A DNA stretch of 64,000 nucleotides from Parapedobacter sp964498395 (GCA_964498395.1 CAZCHE010000013.1:1-64000); one strand, 5' to 3'; shown: positions 16,985 through 26,707, counted from the first letter of the stretch. Notes: generated by a model not told the origin, from the letters alone. Numbers and translations: made by a program.

Positions 16985-18124
16985 ATGAAATTCGCAACGA
17001 AAGCCATCCATGCCGGACAGCATGCCGACCCCACCACCGGGGCGGTGATGACGCCAATATACCAGACATCGACCTACAAGCAGGCCGCCCCGGGAGACCA
17101 CAAGGGGTATGAATACTCACGGGGAACAAACCCCACCCGTAAGGCGTTGGAAGATTGCATAGCGGCATTGGAAAATGGTCAATATGGATTGGCTTTTTCC
17201 AGTGGGATGGCGGCTACCGAGACGGTATTGAAGCTGCTGAAGCCGGGTGATGAGGTAATCACAGGTGACGACCTGTATGGCGGCTCCTATCGGATATTCA
17301 CCAAGGTTTTTGAGCATTATGGAATCAAGTTCCATTTCGTGGATACGTCCGATCCCGCGCGGATCAGCGAAAAAATCAACGGCAATACCAAACTGATTTG
17401 GATCGAAACGCCCACAAACCCGACATTGAAACTGGCCGATATCGAAGCCATTGGAAAGCTGGCCAAGGACGCGGGTGTACTGCTCGTCGTAGACAATACC
17501 TTTGCTTCGCCCTATTTGCAGAATCCGTTAGATTTGGGAGCCGACATCGTGATGCACTCCGTGACCAAGTACATTGGTGGGCATTCGGACGTTGTGATGG
17601 GCGCGTTAGTCGTGAATGACAAGACCTTGTATGACGAGTTATTCTTTTACTACAATGCCTGCGGCGGTACACCGGGGCCCCAAGATTGTTTCTTGGCATT
17701 GCGTGGCATCAAGACCCTGCATCTTCGCATGAAGGCGCATTGCGAGAATGGACGTAGAATAGCGGAATACCTGAAAGACCATCCGAAGATTGAAACGACC
17801 TATTGGCCGGGTTTTGAAGACCATCCGGGGCATGCGGTTGCGAGGAAGCAAATGCGCGATTTCGGAGGAATGGTGTCGATCGTGCTGAAGAATGCCACGT
17901 TGCAAGATACGTTTAAGTTTGCTTCTTCATTCAAGGTGTTCACCTTGGCGGAATCGCTCGGAGGCGTTGAATCGTTAATCAACCATCCGGCAACCATGAC
18001 CCATGGCTCCATCCCAAAAGAAACAAGGGAGAAAGTAGGGGTGGTAGATAATTTGATTCGGATCAGTGTCGGCATAGAGGATATCGATGATTTGCTGGCC
18101 GATCTGGAGCAAGCGTTACGTTAA
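16985..18124 (+). CDS. Cystathionine gamma-synthase / beta-lyase (PLP enzyme)
   Basis: A 379-residue Cys/Met-metabolism PLP-dependent enzyme. K195 in MHSVTKYIGGHSD is the Schiff-base lysine; YEYSRGTNPTR (about 42-52), SSGMAATE (72-79) and the C-terminal SLGGVESLINHPATMTH are family signatures. It acts in transsulfuration in the cytosol. Gamma-synthase, gamma-lyase and beta-lyase are difficult to separate by sequence; the SLGGVESL...MTH end and the acidic substrate region favour gamma-synthase/lyase. No partner methionine gene is adjacent. Confidence 0.9.
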   Translation: MKFATKAIHAGQHADPTTGAVMTPIYQTSTYKQAAPGDHKGYEYSRGTNPTRKALEDCIAALENGQYGLAFSSGMAATETVLKLLKPGDEVITGDDLYGGSYRIFTKVFEHYGIKFHFVDTSDPARISEKINGNTKLIWIETPTNPTLKLADIEAIGKLAKDAGVLLVVDNTFASPYLQNPLDLGADIVMHSVTKYIGGHSDVVMGALVVNDKTLYDELFFYYNACGGTPGPQDCFLALRGIKTLHLRMKAHCENGRRIAEYLKDHPKIETTYWPGFEDHPGHAVARKQMRDFGGMVSIVLKNATLQDTFKFASSFKVFTLAESLGGVESLINHPATMTHGSIPKETREKVGVVDNLIRISVGIEDIDDLLADLEQALR

Positions 18125-18126
18125 TG

Positions 18127-18315
18127 GAACGCGGATGACACCGATGGAACGGATTTTCGCTGATTAGCTATAGAAACTATCTCTGCCTGCGTACCGCTGT
18201 TTGAACACGCCTAGCCGTCCGGCAGGCAAGGACGATATAGATAGCTGGAATGGATTCTTGCAAGTTAATTATAAAAAATTTCTGCTGATCAGTTAGATCC
18301 GCGTCATCCGTGTTC
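18127..18315. repeat. Dispersed intergenic repeat, second copy
   Basis: GAACGCGGATGACACCGATGG at the left and ATCCGCGTCATCCGTGTTC at the right form imperfect inverted ends. An interrupted GCCTGC...GCAGGC palindrome lies inside (about 18184-18228). The layout matches the copy at 3851-3939 but is longer. It fills the gap between the PLP enzyme and the TIGR02757 gene. Confidence 0.6.
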
Positions 18316-18355
18316 AATTATGTAAAAACACAGTTCAATTATATAAAATACATTC

Positions 18356-19219
18356 ATGTCATTCGACATCAAGCATTTCCTTGACCAGAAAGTAGACGAA
18401 TACAACCGGCCGGGGTTCATTGATAACGACCCGATTTGTATCCCGCATCGGTTTACGAACAAACAGGATCGGGAAATCATGGGCTTCTTTGCCGCTGTGC
18501 TTGCCTGGGGGCAGCGCAAGACCATCATCAATAAATGCACCGAACTGATTGCGCGTATGGACGGTGTTCCTTCTGATTTCGTGAAAAATCATCGGGAGTC
18601 GGATTTGAAACGGTTATTGGGGTTCAAACACCGCACATTCAACGATACGGATCTGCTTTATTTCATTAGTTTCTTCAAATACCATTACGCCTATCATGAT
18701 TCCTTGGAGCATGCGTTTGTCCAATATTCACGCCAAGGGGAATTTCGATCCGAATACATGGATAGTAGCGTAACGATCGATGAGGATACCCTGTCTTCGC
18801 CGGTTTGTTATGCGCATGAGTTGCAACTAGACACGCTGTTCATCGAGAAAGCGTTGAATGCTTTCAGAGGGTATTTTTTCAGTTTGCCCGATTATCCGCT
18901 GCGGACAAGGAAGCACGTCAGTTCGCCATTGCAAAACTCGGCCTGTAAGCGGTTGAACATGTTCCTTCGTTGGATGGTGCGGCACGATGACCGGGGTGTC
19001 GACTTCGGTTTGTGGAAGCAGATTACGCCTGCCCAACTCATTTGTCCATGCGATGTACATGTCGAACGGGTGGCCCGTCGGCTTGGACTCATACACCGTA
19101 AACAATCGGATTGGAAAACCGCTTTGGAATTAACCGAAAACCTACGACAGCTGGACAGGAACGACCCTGTGAAATATGATTTTGCCTTGTTTGGTCTTGG
19201 CGTAGAAGGGGAGATGTGA
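18356..19219 (+). CDS. TIGR02757 / DUF2400 family protein
   Basis: A 287-residue conserved cytosolic protein of unknown function. The segments RPGFIDNDPICIPHRF, EIMGFFAAVLAWGQRKTII, KRLNMFLRWMVR and ICPCDVHVERVARRLGL are the family's most conserved blocks. The last two recall the helix-hairpin-helix/DNA-glycosylase-like fold, so a nucleic-acid role has been suggested. Length is normal. The TlpA-like gene follows after a short gap and may be cotranscribed. Confidence 0.85.
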   Translation: MSFDIKHFLDQKVDEYNRPGFIDNDPICIPHRFTNKQDREIMGFFAAVLAWGQRKTIINKCTELIARMDGVPSDFVKNHRESDLKRLLGFKHRTFNDTDLLYFISFFKYHYAYHDSLEHAFVQYSRQGEFRSEYMDSSVTIDEDTLSSPVCYAHELQLDTLFIEKALNAFRGYFFSLPDYPLRTRKHVSSPLQNSACKRLNMFLRWMVRHDDRGVDFGLWKQITPAQLICPCDVHVERVARRLGLIHRKQSDWKTALELTENLRQLDRNDPVKYDFALFGLGVEGEM

Positions 19220-19268
19220 CGGAGTGAATAGTTTTGCCTACCTTTGTGGGAAAAAACGTATCACCGGC

Positions 19269-19865
19269 ATGAAAAAAATCAAAGTTTCCCGTATCATCAC
19301 CGTCGTATTACTGGGTTTTGTTGTGTTACTGCTTGTTAGCCCGGATACCAAAGCGTGGGTCAGCAGGGGCCTAATGAAGATCGGGCTATTCAAACCGGAA
19401 CTGAAAAGTAACGAGTCTCCAATCGAAGCACGGCCCGAAGCCCACGCGGGAACCAGCTCCTCGGTGTTTTTTACCGATGGTGAGGGAAATCGAATCGATG
19501 CAGCCAACCAAGCCGGTAAAGTGGTGTTTGTCAATTTTTGGGCGACTTGGTGCCCGCCATGTATTGCGGAGATGCCATCTATCGATCAGCTGTATCAGCA
19601 GTTCAAAGATAATGAGCAGGTTGTTTTCATCATAGTCGATGTGGACAATCAATACGAGAAATCCAAAAAATTCATGGAAAGCAAGAAACTTGGCCTTCCG
19701 GTGCATTTGCCTTCCGGTGATATCCCCTCAAGCTGGTTGGGTAGCGCCATTCCCACAACACTTATACTCGATAAACAGGGCCAAATTGCCGCACGCCATG
19801 AAGGAATGGCTGATTATAGTCGTCCGGAAGTTGTGGCATTTATCAACGAACTGATTGCGGAGTAA
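19269..19865 (+). CDS. TlpA-like membrane-anchored thioredoxin
   Basis: A 198-residue periplasmic thiol-disulfide oxidoreductase. An N-terminal membrane anchor (residues about 5-25) precedes a thioredoxin fold with active site WCPPC (FWATWCPPC, about residues 90-98) and the cis-proline region AIPTTLILD. It probably reduces periplasmic disulfides, for example in cytochrome maturation. ATG at 19269 is preferred to a GTG at 19224 because the anchor then starts at its natural position. Confidence 0.88.
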   Translation: MKKIKVSRIITVVLLGFVVLLLVSPDTKAWVSRGLMKIGLFKPELKSNESPIEARPEAHAGTSSSVFFTDGEGNRIDAANQAGKVVFVNFWATWCPPCIAEMPSIDQLYQQFKDNEQVVFIIVDVDNQYEKSKKFMESKKLGLPVHLPSGDIPSSWLGSAIPTTLILDKQGQIAARHEGMADYSRPEVVAFINELIAE

Positions 19866-19882
19866 TACGATGGGGCACGTTT

Positions 19883-20860
19883 CTATCGTTCGTAAACAAC
19901 AGGGTTCACACAATAAGGCAATCGTTTTCCAGTAAGCCCAGCGATCAGGTTTTCCACGGTTAGTTGCATCATTTTTGTCCGTGTTTCTATTGTCGCCGAG
20001 CCGATATGCGGTAAGATGGCCACATTGGGCATGTTAAGCAGCGGGTTGTCACTGGCCATCGGCTCTGGATTAGTGACATCAAGGCCCGCGCCCCATAGTT
20101 CCCCATCATCCAGTGCTGCCCTTAGCGCTGTTTCGTCATGAATCGCGCCCCTCGCCGTATTGATGAAGATCGCTGTTTTTTTCATTTTCGAGAAAGCATC
20201 ACGATTGAATATGCCTCGGGTCTCCTTACTGAGGTTGGCATGCACACTGAGTACATCACTCTGTTGTAGCAATTCTTCGAATGAAACCTTGCGAGCACCT
20301 AATGCCTTTTCGGCCAATTCATTACGGCTCCTATTATGGTATAGGATAGGCATACCAAAGGCATAATGGCAGCGTTTGGCCATCTCCATGCCAATCCTCC
20401 CCAAACCGTATATTCCCAGCGTCTTTCCCTCCAGGTCGATGCCAAGGTCGGCCATGGGTTCGAAAAACCCCCAATTGCCACGGAGAATCTCCTTGTGCTT
20501 ATGGATCGCTTTGCGGGCGACATTCTGCATCAATAAGAATGCGGTATCTGCCGTAGCGTTACTGAGCACATCGGGTGTATTCCCGATCGGGATACCCAGT
20601 CTGGTAGCTTCTGCCACATCCACATGGTCATAACCCACGCTACACAGTGCGATAACCCGAAGGTGACGGCATGCTTGTAGGAAATCTTTGTCCATCTGCG
20701 CTCCACCAATGCTAAACAAGGCATCGCTTTCCATGGCATGCGTGATCAGCTCATTTGTCGTCAGCTCGCGCTTTACTGTCCATTCGGACCATTGAAAGCC
20801 ATTCGCTTCCAGTGATTGCTTGATTGGTTCCGGTACTTCGCGTGTGATAAAAATCTTCAT
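19883..20860 (-). CDS. D-2-hydroxyacid dehydrogenase (glyoxylate/hydroxypyruvate reductase-like)
   Basis: A 325-residue NAD(P)-dependent enzyme reducing 2-oxoacids such as glyoxylate or hydroxypyruvate. The nucleotide-binding GLGRIGMEMA is near residue 150. Catalytic Arg (INTARGAIHDE), Glu (TNPEPMASDNPL) and His (LPHIGSAT) are all present. ATG at 20860 is chosen because homologues begin MKIFITREVPE; an in-frame start at 20989 would overlap the divergent pyrF start. Substrate preference is not resolved by sequence. Confidence 0.9.
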   Translation of the reverse strand: MKIFITREVPEPIKQSLEANGFQWSEWTVKRELTTNELITHAMESDALFSIGGAQMDKDFLQACRHLRVIALCSVGYDHVDVAEATRLGIPIGNTPDVLSNATADTAFLLMQNVARKAIHKHKEILRGNWGFFEPMADLGIDLEGKTLGIYGLGRIGMEMAKRCHYAFGMPILYHNRSRNELAEKALGARKVSFEELLQQSDVLSVHANLSKETRGIFNRDAFSKMKKTAIFINTARGAIHDETALRAALDDGELWGAGLDVTNPEPMASDNPLLNMPNVAILPHIGSATIETRTKMMQLTVENLIAGLTGKRLPYCVNPVVYER

Positions 20861-20913
20861 CGTTATATGCAGTAAATATAAGTTTTTTGTTTTTTTAACA
20901 GCAATTTTTGTCT

Positions 20914-20921
20914 TAGGTTTG
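20914..20921 (+). promoter_or_regulatory. -7 element of pyrF promoter
   Basis: TAGGTTTG fits TAnnTTTG, 41 bases before the pyrF ATG, in the divergent gap with the dehydrogenase gene. The nearest TTTTTTG upstream is 24 bases away, longer than the usual 19-21. Confidence 0.4.
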
Positions 20922-20962
20922 CGGCAATTAAACGATGTGCACCATATAACCCTTAACATCGC

Positions 20963-21796
20963 ATGAATCGCACTGAACTCATCGACCAAATAAAAAGGAA
21001 ACGCTCATTTCTATGTGTGGGCCTTGATACCGACATCTCTAAAATTCCCGAGCACCTATTGGACCATGAAGATCCGGTATTTGAGTTCAACCGGCAAATC
21101 ATTGAAGCGACAGCCGATCTGTGCGTGGCGTATAAGCCCAATATTGCATTTTACGAATGTCGGGGAGTAGACGGTTGGAAAAGTTTGCAACGCACTTGGG
21201 AAGTGCTGCCGAAAGACTGCCTCAGCATTGCCGATGCGAAGCGTGGCGATATCGGCAATACCTCCAAGATGTATGCGAAGGCTTTCTTTGACTACGAAAC
21301 ATCGGGATTGGATTTTGATGCCATTACCATTGCGCCTTATATGGGCAGTGATTCGGTGCAGCCATTTCTAGGGTTTGAGGGCAAATGGGCAATAGTACTG
21401 GCCTTGACGTCTAACATAGGTGGACTGGATTTCCAGACCATACCCGATAGTGAAGGGGTGCAGTTTTTCGAGCGTGTCATTCAGAAGACCAATACATGGG
21501 GGGATATCGACAACCTGATGTATGTCGTGGGAGCCACGCGTGGAGAAGCCTTTACCGCCATCCGTAAGCATGCCCCGCGACATTTTCTATTGGTTCCCGG
21601 AGTGGGTGCGCAAGGTGGAAGCCTCCGTGATGTGTGCCAATATGGAATGAATGCAGACTGCGGACTACTGGTGAATGCCACCCGGTCGATTATATACGCC
21701 TCGAGTGGAAGGGATTTTGCAGAAAAAGCAAGGCAGGAAGCTGAAACGTTGCAAAAGGAAATGGAAGTGGAATTGGAGCAGGCCGGGATTATCTAA
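20963..21796 (+). CDS. pyrF: Orotidine 5'-phosphate decarboxylase (PyrF type 2)
   Basis: A 277-residue TIM-barrel enzyme for the last step of UMP synthesis. The catalytic Asp-Lys-Asp array is in ADAKRGDIGNT (about residues 92-102), with the phosphate site near ATRGEAF and GVGAQGG. SFLCVGLDTDISKIPEHL at the N-terminus and the length above 270 mark the longer subfamily-2 enzyme. It converges on the reductase gene with an 11-base gap. Confidence 0.94.
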   Translation: MNRTELIDQIKRKRSFLCVGLDTDISKIPEHLLDHEDPVFEFNRQIIEATADLCVAYKPNIAFYECRGVDGWKSLQRTWEVLPKDCLSIADAKRGDIGNTSKMYAKAFFDYETSGLDFDAITIAPYMGSDSVQPFLGFEGKWAIVLALTSNIGGLDFQTIPDSEGVQFFERVIQKTNTWGDIDNLMYVVGATRGEAFTAIRKHAPRHFLLVPGVGAQGGSLRDVCQYGMNADCGLLVNATRSIIYASSGRDFAEKARQEAETLQKEMEVELEQAGII

Positions 21797-21807
21797 TCAA
21801 TACTTAT

Positions 21808-22362
21808 TCATCCACTCACCTTATCCATCCATTTTGCAAAGGAGTTTATGAATTCGCTTAAAAACGTCTTGGTGGACTCATTGATAAGATTTCCCTCGTT
21901 GTCGAATAGTTCGTCAGCATGGCCTATGTAAGCTTCGGGCTGCCCCATGGTTGGCATGTCGAGATATGCTAACGCTTGCCGTAGATGTTGGTTGGCTCCG
22001 AAAGCGCCAATGCTACTTGGCGACACACTCACGATGGCTGCTGGTTTACCATCCCAAGCACTTTCTCCATAAGGGCGAGATCCTACATCCAATGCATTCT
22101 TCAGCACGCCAGGTATGGAACGATTGTATTCTGGTGTCGCAAACAATACGCCATCCGATGTTGCCAATCCCTTTCGAAATGCCACCCATTCCTTTGGCGG
22201 TGTCGCATCAAGGTCCTCGTTATACAGCGGGAGCATGCTGATATCTATAAACGCTAGTTTAAGCGATTCCGGCGCCAAGGCTTTCAATGCAGATGCAGTC
22301 TTTTTGTTATAAGATTCTCGTCTCAAACTCCCAACGCAAACGGCTATTTTGTATGTCCTCAT
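21808..22362 (-). CDS. NADPH-dependent FMN reductase-like flavoprotein
   Basis: A 184-residue flavodoxin-fold oxidoreductase. The FMN phosphate loop GSLRRESYNKK (residues about 11-21), the segment TPEYNRSIPGVLKNALD and the run VSVSPSSIGAFGANQHLR are those of the NADPH:FMN/quinone/azo reductase family. It is cytosolic and complete; the substrate (quinone, chromate, azo dye) is unknown. It stands alone downstream of the hemolysin-like gene's end region on the same strand, separated by about 90 bases. Confidence 0.87.
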   Translation of the reverse strand: MRTYKIAVCVGSLRRESYNKKTASALKALAPESLKLAFIDISMLPLYNEDLDATPPKEWVAFRKGLATSDGVLFATPEYNRSIPGVLKNALDVGSRPYGESAWDGKPAAIVSVSPSSIGAFGANQHLRQALAYLDMPTMGQPEAYIGHADELFDNEGNLINESTKTFLSEFINSFAKWMDKVSG

Positions 22363-22449
22363 ACTTTTAATAAGCGTTCACGCATTAAAATGTTTGCGAT
22401 TTTTGAATGTTTGTCGCTTTCTTGCCAAAAGGAGGTTGTTTTGGCCGGT

Positions 22450-23742
22450 TTAACCGAGAAAGGTCACCAATACCTTATCGATGCGATTGCCATCCATATC
22501 CACGACCTCAAACGAGTAATCTTTCCAAGTCGTTTTTTCGCCGACCATGGGCATGTGCCCCAATTTCAATAAAATCAGTCCGGCTATGGTGTTGACATTG
22601 CTCAACCCGTCTTCTTCGTCTTCGGAAATTTCAATATGTAACGTGGTGAGTAGCTCATCGAGCTGGTACTGCCCATCGATGAGTAGGCTACCATCTTCAC
22701 GGGCTACGATCTCCGGTCTTTCCGCTGTATCGCTTTCCGATATGTCACCTACCAGGCTGCTGAGGATGTCGTTGAGCGTGACGATACCCTGTAATGAACC
22801 ATATTCATCCAACACGATGGCTTGGTGGATTTTCGAACTCTTGAACTTGTTGAGGATGCTGTATGCAGAGCTGTTTTCGTGCACGTAATTAAGTGGCTGT
22901 GTAAGTTCCTGGAGGCGTATAGGCTGATCGATCAGGTATTGCTTGAGCAACGACTTGATGTGTACAATGCCAATGATATTGTCTAACCCGCCTTGGCAAA
23001 CCGGATAGACGGTGTGGCCACTTTCCAGAACGGTCTTTTTGTGGAACTGGTATTCATCATCGATGTCAAGCCATATAATGTTGCTGCGGTGGGTCATGAG
23101 GTTAATGGCTCGCTTGTCACCTAAGCTAAACACGCGGTCGACGATCTCGTGCTCGATATGTTCGATGGCGCCACTATCGGCACCCTCATCCACCAGGGCT
23201 TTGATTTCTTCTTCCGTGACGGCGTTTTGGGTCGTCTTGATATTCAGTAGGCGAACGACGGCTTCTGTAGTCATGCTCAGCAACCAAACGAATGGCGCTA
23301 CCGCTTTGCTGAGGATGTTCATTGGAAACGCCACGATCATGGCGTATTTTTCCGGAATGGCCATCCCAATCCGTTTGGGTACCAATTCACCGAATACCAA
23401 GGTGAGGAATGTGATGATGATGACGACAATGGCCACCGATACTTGGCTGCTATACGCGGCAAGCCATGAGATATCAGACAGGTAGACATTGAGGCGCTTC
23501 GCAATCGTAGCACCACCGAAAATACCGGTTAGGATGCCGATAAGCGTAATGCCAATCTGCACGGTCGATAGAAACTGGTTCGGTGATTCCTTAAGTTTCA
23601 GTACTTGTTTGGCGGAAGCATCTTTTCTGTCGATCAGTACCTGTAAGCGAGCTTTTCGGCTGGAAACAATAGCAATCTCGGATGCAGAAAAAAGGCCATT
23701 TAACAGGATTAACGCCAAGATAATCAGCGATTCTGTAAGCAT
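22450..23742 (-). CDS. CNNM/HlyC-CorC family membrane protein (hemolysin-like)
   Basis: A 430-residue integral membrane protein. An N-terminal DUF21/CNNM domain with four hydrophobic segments (about 1-175) begins LTESLIILALILLNGLFSAS. A CBS-domain pair follows (about 190-320), then a CorC_HlyC domain (about 335-425). Relatives affect Mg/Co efflux; despite the name, a haemolytic role is unlikely. ATG 23742 is favoured because the membrane domain starts there; an upstream in-frame ATG at 23790 adds 16 residues. Confidence 0.88.
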   Translation of the reverse strand: MLTESLIILALILLNGLFSASEIAIVSSRKARLQVLIDRKDASAKQVLKLKESPNQFLSTVQIGITLIGILTGIFGGATIAKRLNVYLSDISWLAAYSSQVSVAIVVIIITFLTLVFGELVPKRIGMAIPEKYAMIVAFPMNILSKAVAPFVWLLSMTTEAVVRLLNIKTTQNAVTEEEIKALVDEGADSGAIEHIEHEIVDRVFSLGDKRAINLMTHRSNIIWLDIDDEYQFHKKTVLESGHTVYPVCQGGLDNIIGIVHIKSLLKQYLIDQPIRLQELTQPLNYVHENSSAYSILNKFKSSKIHQAIVLDEYGSLQGIVTLNDILSSLVGDISESDTAERPEIVAREDGSLLIDGQYQLDELLTTLHIEISEDEEDGLSNVNTIAGLILLKLGHMPMVGEKTTWKDYSFEVVDMDGNRIDKVLVTFLG

Positions 23743-23812
23743 GTAGCTAATATAGAAAATAATTTGAATAAACAAAATGTTGCTATCCAAAAAGCATAAA
23801 AGCGCCGATAGG

Positions 23813-26275
23813 CTACGCGACGGCTTCCGTCACCAGTTTCTTCGGCTTTTTTACTTTTTCTTTTAGCAGGGCAATATTGATCACCTCATGCATTTCTGAG
23901 ACATAATGGAACGCCAAATCCTTCACGTAATCTTCCCTGATTTCTAAGATGTCTTTCTTGTTAGCTTTCGACAAGATGATTTCCTTGATATTGGCACGTT
24001 TGGCTGCCAGTATCTTTTCTTTTATCCCACCTACGGGAAGTACCTTCCCGCGCAGGGTGATCTCACCGGTCATGGCCAACTTATCCCTAACCTTACGTTG
24101 GGTGAAACTGGAAGCCAAAGCCGTCAGCATCGTGATGCCAGCCGACGGGCCGTCCTTGGGCGTGGCACCCGCAGGCACGTGAATATGCACGTCCCAAAGG
24201 TCAAACACCTTGTAGTCGATGCCAAATTCATCGGCATGCGACCTGAGGTAAGCCATGGCGATGGTAGCTGATTCTTTCATCACGTCGCCGAGGTTACCGG
24301 TCAGTGTCAGTTTGCCTTTCCCCGGACTTAAGCTAGATTCAATGTAGAGGATGTCGCCCCCGACTTGTGTCCATGCCAATCCGGTTACGACCCCGGCCAC
24401 ACTGTTATCCTCGTATAATTCTTTGTCGAATATGGGAGCACCCAGTATCTTTTCCACTTCAGCGGCGTCGATTGACTTGGGAAGCGGCGTATCCATGACG
24501 ATGTTAGTCGCTACGCCACGCACCACCGAGCCAATTTTCTTTTCCAATCCACGTACTCCCGATTCGCGCGTGTATTCCTCGATGATTTTTTCAATGACCT
24601 TCGGCCGAATGGATAAGTCTTTTGCTTGGATGCCATGCTGCTCCCGCTGCTTGGGGATCAAGTGTTTTTTGGCAATCTCGATTTTTTCCTCGATGGTATA
24701 GCCATTTACTTCGATGATTTCCATACGGTCGAGCAAAGCGGGCTGTATGCTGCTTAAAGAATTGGCCGTAGCGATGAACATCACATTGGAAAGGTCGTAG
24801 TCCAATTCGACATAATGGTCGTAGAAAGCGCTGTTTTGCTCCGGATCAAGCACTTCGAGCAATGCAGATGACGGGTCACCCCGAAAGTCGCTCCCCACCT
24901 TATCGATTTCGTCAAGCACAAAGACGGGATTCGAAGTTCCAGCTTTTTTGAGCGACTGGATGATACGGCCCGGCATGGCGCCGATATATGTCTTTCGATG
25001 CCCCCTGATTTCGGCCTCATCACGGATGCCCCCGAGCGCCATCCGCGTGTATTTACGGCTAAGTGCCTTGGCGATGGATTTGCCAAGGGAAGTCTTACCG
25101 ACACCGGGAGGGCCCACCAAACAAAGAATCGGGGCTTTCATGTTGTTTTTCAACTTTAACACCGCCAAATACTCGATGATGCGGCGTTTCACTTTTTCCA
25201 ACCCGTAATGGTCTTTATCCAAAATCTTCTTGGCCCGTTGTAAGTCGAAATTGTCCTTGGTGAAGTCGTTCCAGGGGAGGTCAAGCAATAGCTCTAGGTA
25301 ATTAAGCTGAACGGAATAATCTGCCGCAGCGGGATTGATCCGTGCTAATTTATCAAGCTCTTTATTGAAATGCTCATTGACTTCCTTCGACCATTTTTTG
25401 GATTTGGCCCGTCTGCGCAAATCCTCCATTTCCAAATCAGGGGTACTACCACCCAATTCTTCCTGGATGGTTTTGAGCTGTTGGTTCAGGAAATAATCCC
25501 GTTGCTGCTTATCCAAGTCACCTCGCACCTTGTTTTGTATCTGGGTTTTGAGCTCGAGCAACTGCAATTCCATGTTAAGCTGTTCCAACACCCTGGAAGC
25601 CCGTTTGTCCAAATCAGCCATTTCGAGCAATTGCTGTTTGAATGGCATGTCAGCATTGAGGTTGGAAGAGATGAAATTGATCAGGAACCCGGCGCTTTCG
25701 ATGTTCTTGATGGCAATGCCCGCCTCACTTGGGATATGGGGGGAAAGTTGGATGATCTGCAAAGCCATCTCTTTGATGGAAGAGATCAGTGCATTGAATT
25801 CCCGGTTAGGTTTGTGTTTCTTCTCCTCAAAGCGGTCGATATTGGCCTTGATATAAGGCTCGCTTTGGATTAATTCACGCAACCTGAAACGCTGTTTGCC
25901 CTGGATAATGACGGTGGTATTGCCGTCAGGCATCTGCAAGATCTTGATGATCATGGCCACGGTGCCTACTTTGTTCAGTTGATCGAACGTAGGGTCCTCG
26001 ATAGACATGTCCTGTTGTGACACCACGCCAATGATACGGTTGCCTTTGTAGGCTTCCTTTACCAATTTGATGGACTTATCCCTTCCTACGGTGATCGGGA
26101 TGACTACACCAGGAAACAAAACCGTGTTGCGCAGGGGAAGGATAGATAATGATTCGGGTAATTCCGCATTGCTCATCTCATCTTCGTCCTGCTGGCTTAG
26201 CAGCGGAAAAAACTCGGTGTCTTCGTTTATGATGGGGATAGCTTGGTTAAAATCGAATGGATCAAAGTTACTCAT
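23813..26275 (-). CDS. lon: ATP-dependent protease Lon
   Basis: An 820-residue LonA protease. The N-terminal substrate domain spans about 41-230 and a coiled-coil about 230-350. The AAA+ module has Walker A GPPGVGKT (388-395) and Walker B VFVLDEID (451-458). The C-terminal protease carries the Ser-Lys dyad S711 (KDGPSAGIT) and K753 (GGIKEK). It degrades damaged and regulatory proteins in the cytosol. An acidic N-terminal extension of about 35 residues is usual in Bacteroidota. No strong promoter match is seen upstream. Confidence 0.97.
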   Translation of the reverse strand: MSNFDPFDFNQAIPIINEDTEFFPLLSQQDEDEMSNAELPESLSILPLRNTVLFPGVVIPITVGRDKSIKLVKEAYKGNRIIGVVSQQDMSIEDPTFDQLNKVGTVAMIIKILQMPDGNTTVIIQGKQRFRLRELIQSEPYIKANIDRFEEKKHKPNREFNALISSIKEMALQIIQLSPHIPSEAGIAIKNIESAGFLINFISSNLNADMPFKQQLLEMADLDKRASRVLEQLNMELQLLELKTQIQNKVRGDLDKQQRDYFLNQQLKTIQEELGGSTPDLEMEDLRRRAKSKKWSKEVNEHFNKELDKLARINPAAADYSVQLNYLELLLDLPWNDFTKDNFDLQRAKKILDKDHYGLEKVKRRIIEYLAVLKLKNNMKAPILCLVGPPGVGKTSLGKSIAKALSRKYTRMALGGIRDEAEIRGHRKTYIGAMPGRIIQSLKKAGTSNPVFVLDEIDKVGSDFRGDPSSALLEVLDPEQNSAFYDHYVELDYDLSNVMFIATANSLSSIQPALLDRMEIIEVNGYTIEEKIEIAKKHLIPKQREQHGIQAKDLSIRPKVIEKIIEEYTRESGVRGLEKKIGSVVRGVATNIVMDTPLPKSIDAAEVEKILGAPIFDKELYEDNSVAGVVTGLAWTQVGGDILYIESSLSPGKGKLTLTGNLGDVMKESATIAMAYLRSHADEFGIDYKVFDLWDVHIHVPAGATPKDGPSAGITMLTALASSFTQRKVRDKLAMTGEITLRGKVLPVGGIKEKILAAKRANIKEIILSKANKKDILEIREDYVKDLAFHYVSEMHEVINIALLKEKVKKPKKLVTEAVA

Positions 26276-26676
26276 GAATGTTTCCTGTCTTATCGTTGCG
26301 ATAGCGCCATAATGGCAGCTATGTAATCTTTTATTGTCTAGTTATGTATACTCTTACCTAATTGCAAGGGTTATGCCAAGAGTAAACCTTTCCCGTTTTT
26401 CGTTGTCAAACAACATGTATGCTGAAAAAACGTCAGCTACGGGAACAACGGCAGGGGGAGAGGTTCACGCTTTGATATTGGGGTAAATATAGGGAAATTC
26501 GTATGGAGTTGTTCGATGAAAATAGTGCGATGAATAATAAAAAGATGTTTTTGGAGTTTTATTTTTAACTTTCGCCAAGTTGCAAAGGCATTAATTGCGC
26601 CAATTACCCCAGTAGAAAGGGGGGCAATTGTTTTTGCGACCAGCGATAATGCCGTTTACATGTGGATTAAATGGTG
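26276..26676. other. Gene-free region upstream of lon
   Basis: No convincing coding region is present in this part of the 26276-26827 gap. It contains an imperfect GC-rich hairpin (26601-26610 with 26621-26630, one mismatch) followed on the plus strand by TTTTT (26631-26635), which looks like an intrinsic terminator without an evident upstream plus-strand gene. A small RNA or transcript-end element is possible. Confidence 0.4.
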
Positions 26677-26707
26677 TTTGAAAGCAGTTGAAATATCGTT
26701 AATTTTG
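26677..26707 (+). promoter_or_regulatory. Bacteroidota-type promoter of the TPR gene
   Basis: TTTG (26677-26680), 19 bases, then TAATTTTG (26700-26707) matches the TTTG-N19-21-TAnnTTTG consensus exactly. Transcription would begin near 26714, leaving an untranslated leader of about 110 bases before the TPR gene. Confidence 0.65.
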
